A program made the translations under genes and the position numbers. From Xanthomonas pisi DSM 18956 (GTDB taxonomy: Bacteria > Pseudomonadota > Gammaproteobacteria > Xanthomonadales > Xanthomonadaceae): a stretch of 64,000 nucleotides of DNA. The stretch spans positions 1 to 64,000 of the forward strand of contig NZ_JPLE01000020.1 of NCBI RefSeq assembly GCF_001010415.1, read 5' to 3'. The notes under the pieces are model-generated. The model was not told the DNA's origin, ran no database searches, and worked only from the letters and a program-made list of their open reading frames with translations. Of the stretch, positions 52,326 through 61,457 are shown piece after piece; the first letter of the stretch is position 1, and each line of letters begins with the position of its first letter.

Positions 52326-53099
52326 ATGACCGGGATGGTCCAATCCGAAACCGTCGTGATCGGCGGGGCGGGCAACGTGGGTGCCGGGATCGTGACCGCG
52401 CTGCTCGACGCCGGCATGCCGGTGCTGGTGATTGGACGCGATGCCGCCAAGCTCGACGCGCTGCGCGCGCAGCATGGCAATGCGGCGCTGCTGGACACCC
52501 TGCAAGGCTCGGTGGCCGATGACGCTTCGGCGCAGGCACTGGCCACCGAGCTGGCGCAGCGCCCGCGCCCGCTGGGTGCGGTCATTGCCAGCCTGGGCAG
52601 CCCGTTGAAGGCCGGGCGCCTGCTGGACCGGCCGGTGACGGCACTGCGTCGGCGCCTGGAGCGCGATGTGCTGCCGCATCTGGCTGCGGCGCGTCATCTG
52701 CTGCCGCTGCTGGCCGAAGCCGACGGTGGCGGCCGCTATCTGTTGCTGGGCAGCCCGTGCGCGCTGCGCGCCTGGGCGGCACACGGCGACATCTCGGTGG
52801 CCGCGGCTGCCATCCGCATGCTCGCCCAGGTGCTGCATGAAGAAGCCAAACCGCTGGGCGTGCGCGTGCATCTGCTCTCGGTCGAACAACCGGTATGTAC
52901 GCCGGGCCGCGCCAAGGACGCGTGCCCGGAATGGATTCGCGCCGTCGATGTCGGCCGCGCCGCGGTCTCGCTCATCACCGGGCCTGGCCAGCCCGCACAA
53001 CCCATCGTGACCGTCAGCCGTCGTCTTTCCACCGCCCCGTCGGTGGACCGGCTGGCCGGCCTGCATTTGCCCATCCCCACTCGAGAGATCTCACCATGA
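52326..53099 (+). CDS. Short-chain dehydrogenase/reductase-like protein, first gene of the RND operon
   Basis: 257 residues from ATG 52326. The Rossmann start ETVVIGGAGNVGAGIVTALLDAG has a GGAGNVGAG loop instead of the classical TGxxxGxG. The usual Ser-Tyr-x-x-x-Lys catalytic set is not evident: LLLGSPCALRAWAAHGDISVAAAAIRML has no YxxxK, so it may bind cofactor without classical activity. The stop overlaps the next start (ATGA), so it is co-transcribed with the adaptor. In Pseudomonas an oxidoreductase (MexS) also accompanies a MexEF-type system, but MexS is of another family. Confidence 0.85.
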   Translation: MTGMVQSETVVIGGAGNVGAGIVTALLDAGMPVLVIGRDAAKLDALRAQHGNAALLDTLQGSVADDASAQALATELAQRPRPLGAVIASLGSPLKAGRLLDRPVTALRRRLERDVLPHLAAARHLLPLLAEADGGGRYLLLGSPCALRAWAAHGDISVAAAAIRMLAQVLHEEAKPLGVRVHLLSVEQPVCTPGRAKDACPEWIRAVDVGRAAVSLITGPGQPAQPIVTVSRRLSTAPSVDRLAGLHLPIPTREISP

Positions 53100-54286
53100 C
53101 CCCGAACGCCACCCCGTTCCGTTTTCCAATGCGTACTGTTCTGACGGGCGCCGTGCTCGCGGTCGTGCTTGCCGCCTGCGGCGGTGGTGCCGCGCAGACC
53201 GGCGCGCCGCCGCCGCCCAGCGTCAGCGTCGCACCGGTGCTGATGAAGGAGATCAACCAGTGGGACGAATTCAGCGGCCGCATCGAGGCGGTGCAAAGCG
53301 TCGAATTGCGCCCGCGCGTGTCCGGTTACATCGACAAGGTGAACTACACCGAAGGCGCCGAAGTGAAAAAGGGCGATGTGCTCTTCAGCATCGACGACCG
53401 TAGCTACCGCGCCGAATTCGCCCGCGCCAACGCAGCGATGGTGCGGGCGCGCACGCAGGCCACGCTGGCGCGCAGCGAAGCGGCACGTGCACGCAAACTC
53501 TCCGATCAGCAGGCCATTTCCACCGAAATCTGGGAACAGCGTCGCGCCGCCGCCGACCAGGCCGATGCCGACCTGCTGGCCGCACAGGCCGCGGTGGACA
53601 CCGCCAAGCTCAACCTGGACTGGAGCCGCGTGCGTGCGCCGATCGATGGCCGCGCCGGGCGTGCGATGGTCACCGCCGGCAACCTGGTCACTGCCGGCGA
53701 CAGCGCCAGCGTGCTGACCACGCTGGTGTCGCTGGACAAGGTGTTCGTCTACTTCGATGCCGACGAAGGCACCTTCCTGCGCTACTCGCAGATGGCCCGC
53801 AACGGCGAGCGTCCGGACGAGCGCGGTGGTCAATTGCCGGTGCGCATCGGCCTGGTCGGCGAGCAGGGCTTTCCGCACGCCGGGCGCGTGGATTTCCTGG
53901 ATAACCAGGTGACCCGCAGCACCGGCACCATCCGCGTCCGTGCCGTGCTCGACAACGCGCAGCGGCAGTTCACGCCGGGTCTGTATGCGCACGTACAGCT
54001 GTTGGGCAGCGGCCAGTTCAAGGCCATGCTGGTCGACGAAAAAGCCGTGTTGACCGACCAAGACCGCAAGTACGTCTACGTGGTCGACAAGGACGGCAAG
54101 GCGCAGCGCCGCGATGTGGAACTCGGTCGCAGCGCCGACGGGCTACGCATCGTGCGCAAGGGCCTGGCTGCCGGCGACCGCGTCGTGGTCGATGGCGTGC
54201 AGAAGATCTTCATGCCCGGCATGCCGGTCGATGCCAAGGCCGTGGCCATGGCCGCGACACCGGACAAGCGCACCGCGTCGAACTGA
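53096..54286 (+). CDS. RND efflux adaptor (membrane fusion) lipoprotein
   Basis: 396 residues from ATG 53096. A lipoprotein signal ends VLAACGGG (Cys at about 24). It has the adaptor order: lipoyl-like half (LRPRVSGYIDKVNYTEGAEVKKGDVLFSID), helical hairpin (about 100-165), second lipoyl half with VRAPIDGRAGRAMV, and beta-barrel TPGLYAHVQLLG. It links the pump to the outer-membrane duct. It overlaps the SDR gene by 4 bp and is 105 bp ahead of the pump gene. It resembles the MexE/AcrA group. Confidence 0.95.
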   Translation: MTPNATPFRFPMRTVLTGAVLAVVLAACGGGAAQTGAPPPPSVSVAPVLMKEINQWDEFSGRIEAVQSVELRPRVSGYIDKVNYTEGAEVKKGDVLFSIDDRSYRAEFARANAAMVRARTQATLARSEAARARKLSDQQAISTEIWEQRRAAADQADADLLAAQAAVDTAKLNLDWSRVRAPIDGRAGRAMVTAGNLVTAGDSASVLTTLVSLDKVFVYFDADEGTFLRYSQMARNGERPDERGGQLPVRIGLVGEQGFPHAGRVDFLDNQVTRSTGTIRVRAVLDNAQRQFTPGLYAHVQLLGSGQFKAMLVDEKAVLTDQDRKYVYVVDKDGKAQRRDVELGRSADGLRIVRKGLAAGDRVVVDGVQKIFMPGMPVDAKAVAMAATPDKRTASN

Positions 54287-54391
54287 TTCATCGCTGCATC
54301 GCGTTTTCGACCACCGGCCTGGTGACCAGGCCGGTCCGGGGCCGCCGTGCCGCGCCGCCACCTGGCGGCAACCTCTTTCAGGACCACCCCA

Positions 54392-57300
54392 ATGGACTTT
54401 TCCCGTTTTTTCATCGACCGGCCGATCTTTGCCGCGGTGCTGTCGATCATCATCTTCGCGGCTGGCCTGATCGCCATGCCGCTGTTGCCCATCAGCGAAT
54501 ACCCCGAAGTGGTACCGCCGAGCGTGCAGGTGCGCGCGGTGTATCCGGGCGCCAACCCCAAGGTCATCGCCGAGACCGTCGCCACGCCGCTTGAGGAGGC
54601 GATCAACGGCGTCGAAAACATGATGTACATGAAGTCGGTCGCCGGCTCCGATGGCGTGCTGATGGTCACCGTGACCTTCAAGCCGGGCACCGATCCGGAC
54701 CAGGCGCAGGTGCAGGTGCAGAACCGCGTCAGTCAGGCGCAGGCGCGCCTGCCCGAAGACGTGCGCCGCCAGGGCGTCACCACGCAGAAGCAATCGCCGA
54801 CGCTGACCATGGTGGTGCATCTGACCTCGCCCAAGGGCAAGTACGACTCGCTGTACCTGAGCAACTACGCCACCTTGAAGGTCAAGGACGAGCTGTCGCG
54901 CCTGCCGGGCGTTGGCCAGATCCGGGTCTTCGGTGCCGGCGACTACGCCATGCGCATCTGGTTGAACCCGGACAAGGTCGCCGCGCGCGGGCTCACCGCC
55001 AGCGATGTGGTCGCCGCCATCCGCGAGCAGAACGTGCAGGTCTCCGCCGGCCAGCTCGGCGCCGAGCCGATGCCCAACAAGAGCGACTTCCTGCTCTCGA
55101 TCAATGCGCAGGGCCGCCTCACCACCGAAGAAGAATTCGGCAACATCGTGATCCGCAGCGGCAACAGCGGCGAGATCGTGCGCCTGAGCGACGTGGCACG
55201 CCTGGAACTGGGTGCCGGCAACTACACCTTGCGCTCGCAGCTGGACAACCAGAACGCGGTGGGCATGGGCGTGTTCCAGTCGCCGGGTGCCAACGCGATC
55301 GAGCTGTCGGACGCCGTGCGCGCCAAGATGGCGGAGCTGGAAAAGCAGTTCCCGCAGGACATGGCCTGGTCGGCGGCGTATGACCCCACCGTGTTCGTGC
55401 GCGACTCGATCAGCGCGGTGGTGCACACGCTGCTGGAGGCGGTGCTGCTGGTGGTGCTGGTGGTGATCCTGTTCCTGCAGACCTGGCGCGCCTCGATCAT
55501 TCCGTTGCTGGCGGTGCCGGTATCGGTGGTGGGCACATTCGCGGCCCTGTACCTGCTGGGTTTCTCGATCAATACCTTGAGCCTGTTCGGCCTGGTGCTG
55601 GCGATCGGCATCGTGGTCGACGATGCGATCGTGGTGGTGGAAAACGTCGAGCGCAATATCGAAGAAGGCCTCACCCCGCTGGCGGCCGCGCATCAGGCGA
55701 TGCGCGAGGTGTCCGGGCCGATCATCGCCATCGCGCTGGTGCTGTGCGCGGTGTTCGTGCCGATGGCGTTCCTGTCGGGCGTGACCGGCCAGTTCTACAA
55801 GCAGTTCGCGGTGACCATCGCCATCTCCACGGTGATTTCGGCGATCAACTCGCTGACCCTGTCGCCGGCGCTGGCCGCGATGTTGCTCAAGGCGCACGAC
55901 GCACCCAAGGATGGCCCGTCGCGTTTGATCGACCGTCTGTTCGGCTGGTTGTTCCGTCCGTTCAACCGCTTCTTCAACAGCAGCTCGCACAAGTACCAGG
56001 GTGCGGTGTCGCGCACGTTGAGCAAGCGCGGTGCGGTGTTCATGGTGTACCTGCTGCTGTTGGTGGGCGCCGGTTTCATGTTCAAGATCGTGCCGGGCGG
56101 TTTCATTCCGACCCAGGACAAGCTGTACCTGATCGCCGGTACCAAACTGCCTGAGGGCGCCTCGCTGGAGCGTACCAATGAGGTGATCCGCCAGATCAGC
56201 CAGATCGCGATGCAGACCGAAGGCGTGGATCACACGATCGCGTTCCCCGGGTTGAATCCGCTGCAGTTCACCAACACGCCCAATACCGGCACGGTGTTCA
56301 TCACGCTCAAGCCGTTCAGTCAGCGCACCCGCAGCGCCGTGCAGATCAATGCCGAGCTCAACGCGCGCATCAGCCAGATCCAGCAGGGTTTTGCGTTCGC
56401 CTTCATGCCGCCGCCGATTCTGGGCCTGGGGCAGGGCTCGGGCTACTCGCTGTATATCCAGGACCGTGCGGGTCTGGGTTATGGCCAGTTGCAGAGTGCG
56501 GTGAATGCGATGTCCGGTGCGATTTCGCAGACGCCGGGCATGCAGTTCCCGATCGGCACCTACCAGGCCAACGTGCCACAGCTCGACGCCAAGGTCGATC
56601 GCGACAAGGCCAAGGCGCAGGGCGTGCCGCTGACCAACCTGTTCGACACGCTGCAGACCTACCTGGGTTCGTCGTACATCAACGACTTCAATCGCTTCGG
56701 TCGCACCTATCAGGTGATCGCCCAGGCCGATGGACAGTTCCGCGACAGCGTCGAAGACATCGCCAACCTGCGTACCCGCAATGCCAATGGCGAAATGGTG
56801 CCGATCGGCAGCATGGTCACGCTGGGCCAGACCTACGGCCCGGATCCGGTGATCCGCTACAACGGCTACCCGGCCGCCGACCTGATCGGTGAAGCGGACC
56901 CGCGCGTGCTGTCGTCCACCGAGGCGATGCACACGCTGGCCGGCATGGCGCCGAAGGTGTTGCCCAACGGCATGAACATCGAGTGGACCGACCTGAGCTA
57001 TCAGCAGTCGACCCAAGGCAACTCGGCGTTGATCGTGTTCCCGATGGCGGTGTTGCTGGCGTTCCTGGTATTGGCCGCGTTGTACGAAAGCTGGACCCTG
57101 CCACTGGCGGTGATCCTGATCGTGCCGATGACCTTGCTGTCTGCATTGTTCGGTGTGTGGCTCACCGGTGGCGACAACAACGTATTCGTGCAGGTGGGCC
57201 TGGTGGTGTTGATGGGCCTGGCGTGCAAGAACGCGATCCTGATCGTGGAGTTTGCTCGCGAGCTGGAGATGCATGGCAAGGGCATCGTGGAAGCGGCGCT

Positions 57301-57562
57301 GGAAGCCTGCCGCCTGCGTCTGCGCCCGATCGTGATGACCTCCATCGCCTTCATCGCCGGCACCGTGCCGCTGGTGTTCGGCCATGGCGCCGGCGCCGAA
57401 GTGCGCTCGGTCACCGGGATCACCGTATTCGCCGGCATGCTGGGCGTGACCTTGTTCGGCCTGTTCCTGACCCCTGTGTTCTACGTGGCGCTGCGCAAGT
57501 GGGTCACCCGTCGCGGGCCTGCTGCACCGGCTGCCGTTTCGCATGACGCCGTGAAGGCGTAA
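54392..57562 (+). CDS. RND multidrug efflux pump, HAE1 family (MexF-like)
   Basis: 1056 residues starting MDFSRFFIDRPIFAAVLSI. It has 12 membrane helices and two large periplasmic loops. Conserved elements include PEVVPPSVQVRAVYPGANPK, GIVVDDAIVVVENVER (the Asp pair in TM4 used for protons) and GLACKNAILIVEFARE. The overall pattern is closest, from memory, to MexF rather than AcrB. It expels drugs and organic compounds from the periplasm and inner membrane. An in-frame extension to 54347 is not part of the family start. Confidence 0.96.
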   Translation: MDFSRFFIDRPIFAAVLSIIIFAAGLIAMPLLPISEYPEVVPPSVQVRAVYPGANPKVIAETVATPLEEAINGVENMMYMKSVAGSDGVLMVTVTFKPGTDPDQAQVQVQNRVSQAQARLPEDVRRQGVTTQKQSPTLTMVVHLTSPKGKYDSLYLSNYATLKVKDELSRLPGVGQIRVFGAGDYAMRIWLNPDKVAARGLTASDVVAAIREQNVQVSAGQLGAEPMPNKSDFLLSINAQGRLTTEEEFGNIVIRSGNSGEIVRLSDVARLELGAGNYTLRSQLDNQNAVGMGVFQSPGANAIELSDAVRAKMAELEKQFPQDMAWSAAYDPTVFVRDSISAVVHTLLEAVLLVVLVVILFLQTWRASIIPLLAVPVSVVGTFAALYLLGFSINTLSLFGLVLAIGIVVDDAIVVVENVERNIEEGLTPLAAAHQAMREVSGPIIAIALVLCAVFVPMAFLSGVTGQFYKQFAVTIAISTVISAINSLTLSPALAAMLLKAHDAPKDGPSRLIDRLFGWLFRPFNRFFNSSSHKYQGAVSRTLSKRGAVFMVYLLLLVGAGFMFKIVPGGFIPTQDKLYLIAGTKLPEGASLERTNEVIRQISQIAMQTEGVDHTIAFPGLNPLQFTNTPNTGTVFITLKPFSQRTRSAVQINAELNARISQIQQGFAFAFMPPPILGLGQGSGYSLYIQDRAGLGYGQLQSAVNAMSGAISQTPGMQFPIGTYQANVPQLDAKVDRDKAKAQGVPLTNLFDTLQTYLGSSYINDFNRFGRTYQVIAQADGQFRDSVEDIANLRTRNANGEMVPIGSMVTLGQTYGPDPVIRYNGYPAADLIGEADPRVLSSTEAMHTLAGMAPKVLPNGMNIEWTDLSYQQSTQGNSALIVFPMAVLLAFLVLAALYESWTLPLAVILIVPMTLLSALFGVWLTGGDNNVFVQVGLVVLMGLACKNAILIVEFARELEMHGKGIVEAALEACRLRLRPIVMTSIAFIAGTVPLVFGHGAGAEVRSVTGITVFAGMLGVTLFGLFLTPVFYVALRKWVTRRGPAAPAAVSHDAVKA

Positions 57563-57597
57563 GCCAGTCACTTCCCCCATTCAAGAGGATTCACCAC

Positions 57598-58329
57598 ATG
57601 AGCAACACCAAGATCGCACTGGTCACCGGCGCTACCCGCGGCATTGGCCTGGAAACCGTTCGTCAACTCGCACAGGCCGGCGTGCATACCTTGCTGGCCG
57701 GTCGCAAGCGCGATGACGCGGTGGCCGCCGCGCTCAAGCTGCAGGCCGAAGGCCTGCCGGTGGAGGCGATTCAACTGGACGTCAACGACGACATCAGCAT
57801 CGCTGCGGCGGTCGGCACGGTGAAGGAGCGTCACGGCCACCTGGACATCCTGGTCAACAACGCCGGCATCATGATCGATGACATCCAGCGCAAGCCGTCC
57901 GAGCAAAGCCTGGATACCTGGAAGCGCACCTTCGATACCAATCTGTTTGCGGTGGTCGGCGTGACAAAGGCGTTCCTGCCGCTGCTGCAGCGTTCGCTGG
58001 CCGGTCGCATCGTCAATGTGTCCAGCATTCTCGGCTCGCTGACGCTGCACAGCGACCCCGGCTCGCCGATCTACAGTTTCAAGGTGCCGGCCTACAACGC
58101 ATCCAAGAGCGCCTTGAACAGCTGGACCGTGCATCTTGCCTACGAGCTGCGCGACACCTCGATCAAGGTCAATACCATCCATCCCGGCTACGTCAAAACC
58201 GACATGAACGGTGGCGAGGGCGAGATCGACATCGAGCAGGGCGCGCACAGCAGCGTGCAGATGGCATTGATCGATGCGCACGGCCCGACCGGCAGCTTTA
58301 CCCATCTGGGAGACACCTTGCCATGGTAA
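57598..58329 (+). CDS. Short-chain dehydrogenase/reductase, within the RND operon
   Basis: 243 residues, classical SDR. Cofactor motif TGATRGIG (11-18), NNAG (about 83-86), catalytic Ser in NVSSILGS and YNASK (about 162-166). The substrate is unknown. It lies between the pump (35-bp gap) and the outer-membrane factor (7-bp overlap), an unusual place, suggesting it acts on a compound the pump exports or on a regulator ligand. Confidence 0.94.
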   Translation: MSNTKIALVTGATRGIGLETVRQLAQAGVHTLLAGRKRDDAVAAALKLQAEGLPVEAIQLDVNDDISIAAAVGTVKERHGHLDILVNNAGIMIDDIQRKPSEQSLDTWKRTFDTNLFAVVGVTKAFLPLLQRSLAGRIVNVSSILGSLTLHSDPGSPIYSFKVPAYNASKSALNSWTVHLAYELRDTSIKVNTIHPGYVKTDMNGGEGEIDIEQGAHSSVQMALIDAHGPTGSFTHLGDTLPW

Positions 58330-59747
58330 GAACATTGCTTGGCGCGGCGCTGGCCGCGCTGGTGCTCAGCGGTTGCGCGGTGGGGCCCGATTACCGGCCC
58401 GACCCGCCGCCGCCGGTCACGCTGCAGGGCGCGCAGGATGCCTCCTTCAGCGCTGCATCCGTCGTCGGCAACTGGTGGTCGCAGTTCGACGACCCGGTGC
58501 TGGAGCAGCTGGTGCGCGATGCCTTGTTCGCCAACCACGATCTGCGTATTGCGGTGTCGCGGGTGAAGCAGGCGCGTGCGGTGTTCGTGGAGCGTCGTCT
58601 CGACCAGGCCCCACACATCACCGCCCAGGGCAGCTTCGACCGACGCGAGCAGCAGCAGGTGATTGCCGGGAATCAGCGCTTCCTGACCGAGCAGACCACC
58701 CTGGGCCTGGATGCGGCCTGGGAACTGGATCTGTTCGGCCGTCAGCGCCGCGCCTCGGAAGCGGCGCGCGCCGACCTGGATGCCGAGCAGGCCAACCTGC
58801 AGGACGTGCAGGTCACGGTCGCGGCCGAAGTGGCGCGCAATTATTTCCAATTGCGCGGCACCCAGAAGCAGCTCGATGTCTCCAAGCGCACCCTGACCAA
58901 CCTGCGCGACACCCAGAAGCTGACGCAGACGCGTTGGGATCTGGGGGCTGGCAGCGAGCTGGATGTGCAGAGCAGCCTGGCGCGGTTGAAGGCGATCGAG
59001 GCGGATATTCCGTTGCTGGAAACCGCCGAGGCGCAATACCGGCACCGGCTTGCCGTATTGCTTGGCCAACAGCCGAATGCGCTGGACGCCACCCTGGTCG
59101 CACGCGCCATGCCGGCGTTCGCGCGCCCGTTGCCGTTGGGCGATACCGCAGGATTGCTGCGTCAGCGCCCTGACGTGCGCAGTGCCGAACGCCGTCTGGC
59201 CGCAGCCACCGCGCAGGTTGGCGTGGCCACGGCCGATCTGTTCCCGCGCATCAGCGTCAGCGGGTTTGTCGGCTTTCTGTCCGGCGATGCGGCCAGGTTG
59301 ACCCAGGGCAATGCAAAGGCCTGGTCGGTCACCCCGTCGATCAGCTGGGCCGCGTTCGACTTCGGGACCGTGCGTGCACGCCTGCGTGCCAGCAAGGCGC
59401 AGGCCGACGGTGCGTTGGCGCAGTACCAGCAAGCGGTCTTGCTGGCGCTGGAAGACACCGAAAACGCCTTGATCGGCTATGGCCGTCAGCAGGCGCGCCT
59501 GGCGATCGTGGTGGACCAGGCCAATGCGGCGCGGCGTGCCGAAGCGCTGGCGCAGATCCGCTACCGCGAGGGTTCGGAAGACTTCCTGACCTTGCTGGAT
59601 GCACAACGCACCCAGCTGGCGGCAGACGATGCGTTGGCGCAGGCCGAGGCGGCAGTCAATGTCGGCGTGGTCGGTGTGTACAAGGCCTTGGGTGGCTGGA
59701 AGCAGGGTGAAGCACCCGCCGCACCGGTGGCCGTGGTCAATCGGTGA
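58323..59747 (+). CDS. Outer-membrane efflux lipoprotein (NodT/OprN-like)
   Basis: 474 residues. The lipoprotein signal ends VLSGCAVGPDY (Cys at about 19), with the GPDY element typical of OprM/OprN-type ducts. Two OEP repeats include the LRQRPDVRSAERRLAAATAQVGVATADLFPRISVSG motif and FDFGTVRARLRASKAQADGALAQY. It gives the RND pump its own exit channel. It overlaps the SDR gene by 7 bp and ends the operon, with a hairpin at 59754. Confidence 0.95.
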   Translation: MVRTLLGAALAALVLSGCAVGPDYRPDPPPPVTLQGAQDASFSAASVVGNWWSQFDDPVLEQLVRDALFANHDLRIAVSRVKQARAVFVERRLDQAPHITAQGSFDRREQQQVIAGNQRFLTEQTTLGLDAAWELDLFGRQRRASEAARADLDAEQANLQDVQVTVAAEVARNYFQLRGTQKQLDVSKRTLTNLRDTQKLTQTRWDLGAGSELDVQSSLARLKAIEADIPLLETAEAQYRHRLAVLLGQQPNALDATLVARAMPAFARPLPLGDTAGLLRQRPDVRSAERRLAAATAQVGVATADLFPRISVSGFVGFLSGDAARLTQGNAKAWSVTPSISWAAFDFGTVRARLRASKAQADGALAQYQQAVLLALEDTENALIGYGRQQARLAIVVDQANAARRAEALAQIRYREGSEDFLTLLDAQRTQLAADDALAQAEAAVNVGVVGVYKALGGWKQGEAPAAPVAVVNR

Positions 59748-59753
59748 ACGCTG

Positions 59754-59781
59754 GACGGGGCGGCCGTCGGGTCGCCCCGTC
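59754..59781 (+). terminator. Hairpin after the RND operon
   Basis: GACGGGGCG (59754-59762) pairs with CGCCCCGTC (59773-59781) over a 10-nt loop, 7 bp beyond the stop. No T-run follows. Confidence 0.45.
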
Positions 59782-59832
59782 TGCTAGAAGATCGTCGTCG
59801 TTGATGGTGCGATCCAGCCAGCAGCGCTGCGC

Positions 59833-60807
59833 TCAGTCGGCAACCCGCACGCTGTCGCGGCCGCTGTTCTTGGCCAGATACAGTGCTGCATCGGCACGCG
59901 AAAACCAGTCTTGCCAATGGGTCTCGCCATCGTGGCGTGCTGCTCCCAGCGAGACCGTGATGCGCCCACCCGGACCACGCAAACCACTGCGGATCACCTT
60001 GCGCAAGCGCTCGGTGGCCGCTTCCAGTTCCGCCAGCGAACCGGCGCGCAGCAGCACCACGAATTCTTCGCCGCCGAACCGGAACACCTGATGCGGCTCG
60101 CGCACTTCGTAGCGCAGGATGGTTGCCAGATCCGACAGCGCCGCATCGCCGGCGGCATGCCCGTACAGATCGTTGACCTCCTTGAAATGATCCAGGTCCA
60201 GGATGATCAGGCTGTTGAGCCGGTCCTGCGGTTGGCGCTGATCGATCTGATGGGTCAGTGCGCGTTCGAGCATGCGTCGGTTGGGCAAGCCGGTCAGTGC
60301 GTCCAGCGAGGCCAGCTCTTCCAGATGCACGCGGTCGTCCTGCATGCGCAGCGAGAACGAATACCCCACCGCCAGCGTCACCAGCGTCACCACCACGGTC
60401 GACACCCCCTGGCCGGGGCTGACGATCAGACCGGGCAAGAACAGCAATGCCGCCATCAATGGCAGGCTCAGCAACACCGCACGCTGCGGCCCGCACAGAA
60501 AATAATTGGTCGCCAGCACCGGAAACAGCCAGGGCAGGGCACCATCGCCCCCGGTCCAGCAGGCCACCAGGCAGCCGGCGACATTGATCGACGCCAGCCA
60601 GACACCGCCGGCACCCGTGCGTTCGGCCGTGCGCATCTGCCAGCCACGCCAGATCGCCAGCATCCCCAGCGCTGCGGTGATGAGGCACGCAATCGCCTGG
60701 CCGGTCATGGCCAGATACACCGCATAGAGGCAAAGCAACAGCGCGGTGATTGGCCCAAGCATCTTGACGATGCCGAGGCGGAAATCCCGCCGCAGGTGGA
60801 GGATCAC
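59833..60807 (-). CDS. Membrane diguanylate cyclase
   Basis: 324 residues if the GTG at 60807 is used; ATG 60762 and ATG 60924 are other starts. Five or six membrane helices (about 17-155) precede a GGDEF domain with the active-site GGEEF at 245-249 and LDLDHFKEVNDLYGHAAGD. It makes cyclic di-GMP, the switch between motile and sessile life. The inhibitory I-site, normally RxxD, reads REPH here, so product inhibition may be lost. No PAS or other named sensor domain is seen; the membrane part is probably the sensor. Confidence 0.9.
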   Translation of the reverse strand: MILHLRRDFRLGIVKMLGPITALLLCLYAVYLAMTGQAIACLITAALGMLAIWRGWQMRTAERTGAGGVWLASINVAGCLVACWTGGDGALPWLFPVLATNYFLCGPQRAVLLSLPLMAALLFLPGLIVSPGQGVSTVVVTLVTLAVGYSFSLRMQDDRVHLEELASLDALTGLPNRRMLERALTHQIDQRQPQDRLNSLIILDLDHFKEVNDLYGHAAGDAALSDLATILRYEVREPHQVFRFGGEEFVVLLRAGSLAELEAATERLRKVIRSGLRGPGGRITVSLGAARHDGETHWQDWFSRADAALYLAKNSGRDSVRVAD

Positions 60808-60973
60808 AGGCAAGGTTCTGTCGGAGTCGGCATCATTATCGGCCGGCCTGTGCGAAAGTTGAGCATGCAGTTGCCGCTGCGGCGGGTAGGAAAATGAAGC
60901 GTTGCATGGCAAGGCTTCGCGCATCCTTGACGGCCTTGCCGCGACCGTAGCGACTTTGATGTTGGAGCCTGTT

Positions 60974-61207
60974 ATGCCTAAACGCGAAGAGCTCCAGACG
61001 CGCCTGGACGCGTTGCAGGACGAACTGCCGCAGCTGCCTGCCGATGAAGATGCGGATTTTGACTATCTGGATTTCCAGGCGCGCGCCGAAGCGGTGCTGC
61101 GCAGCGCCGACCCCGAAGATGCGGCCTATGTGCGTACCCGCATCGACGGCATGCTGGCGGGCGCTGGTCTGATTCCCACCGACGAAGGGGGGCGCGCCTG
61201 TCGGTGA
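60974..61207 (+). CDS. Small acidic hypothetical protein between two cyclase genes
   Basis: 77 residues from ATG 60974, with a GGAG ribosome-binding site 8 bp upstream. It is acidic and helical-looking (MPKREELQTRLDALQDELPQL, then DEDADFDYLDFQ) with no signal or membrane segment. I do not recognise it. It is divergent from the cyclase at 59833, and the next cyclase at 61458 faces it. A role in cyclic di-GMP signalling would be guesswork. Confidence 0.62.
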   Translation: MPKREELQTRLDALQDELPQLPADEDADFDYLDFQARAEAVLRSADPEDAAYVRTRIDGMLAGAGLIPTDEGGRACR

Positions 61208-61457
61208 TGCCGCGCTGCTCGAAGCAGGCTGGCGCGCAGGGTGGGGACGGTGAACGCCCGTTTCGGCACGGTGTGTGGGCTGCGGCCCACCAGTGCAACG
61301 GTACGCAGCGAACGGTCGGGCTCGATCTGTCGCAGACCGCTATAAGCGGAACCGCAGAGTTGCACCTGGGTCGCCAGGCGCCTGACAGACCACCGACGCC
61401 TGGCTGGAGGTCTGACCAAGCGCGTCAAGGCCAGGTTCGCTACATCTCTTCCTGCCT
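61208..61457. other. 250-bp gap between small acidic gene and second cyclase
   Basis: No gene, hairpin or clear promoter was found. It is a convergent gap. Confidence 0.35.

Noticed and set aside
52102-52329. 75-codon gene before the SDR of the RND operon
   Set aside because: AGGAG and the ATGA overlap are suggestive, but the product is not protein-like enough to list as a gene; it is mentioned under the control region as a possible leader.
54143-57580. A 1145-codon antisense frame across the RND pump
   Set aside because: It mirrors a full-length, clearly conserved pump gene and has a His/Gln/Arg-rich composition typical of shadow frames.
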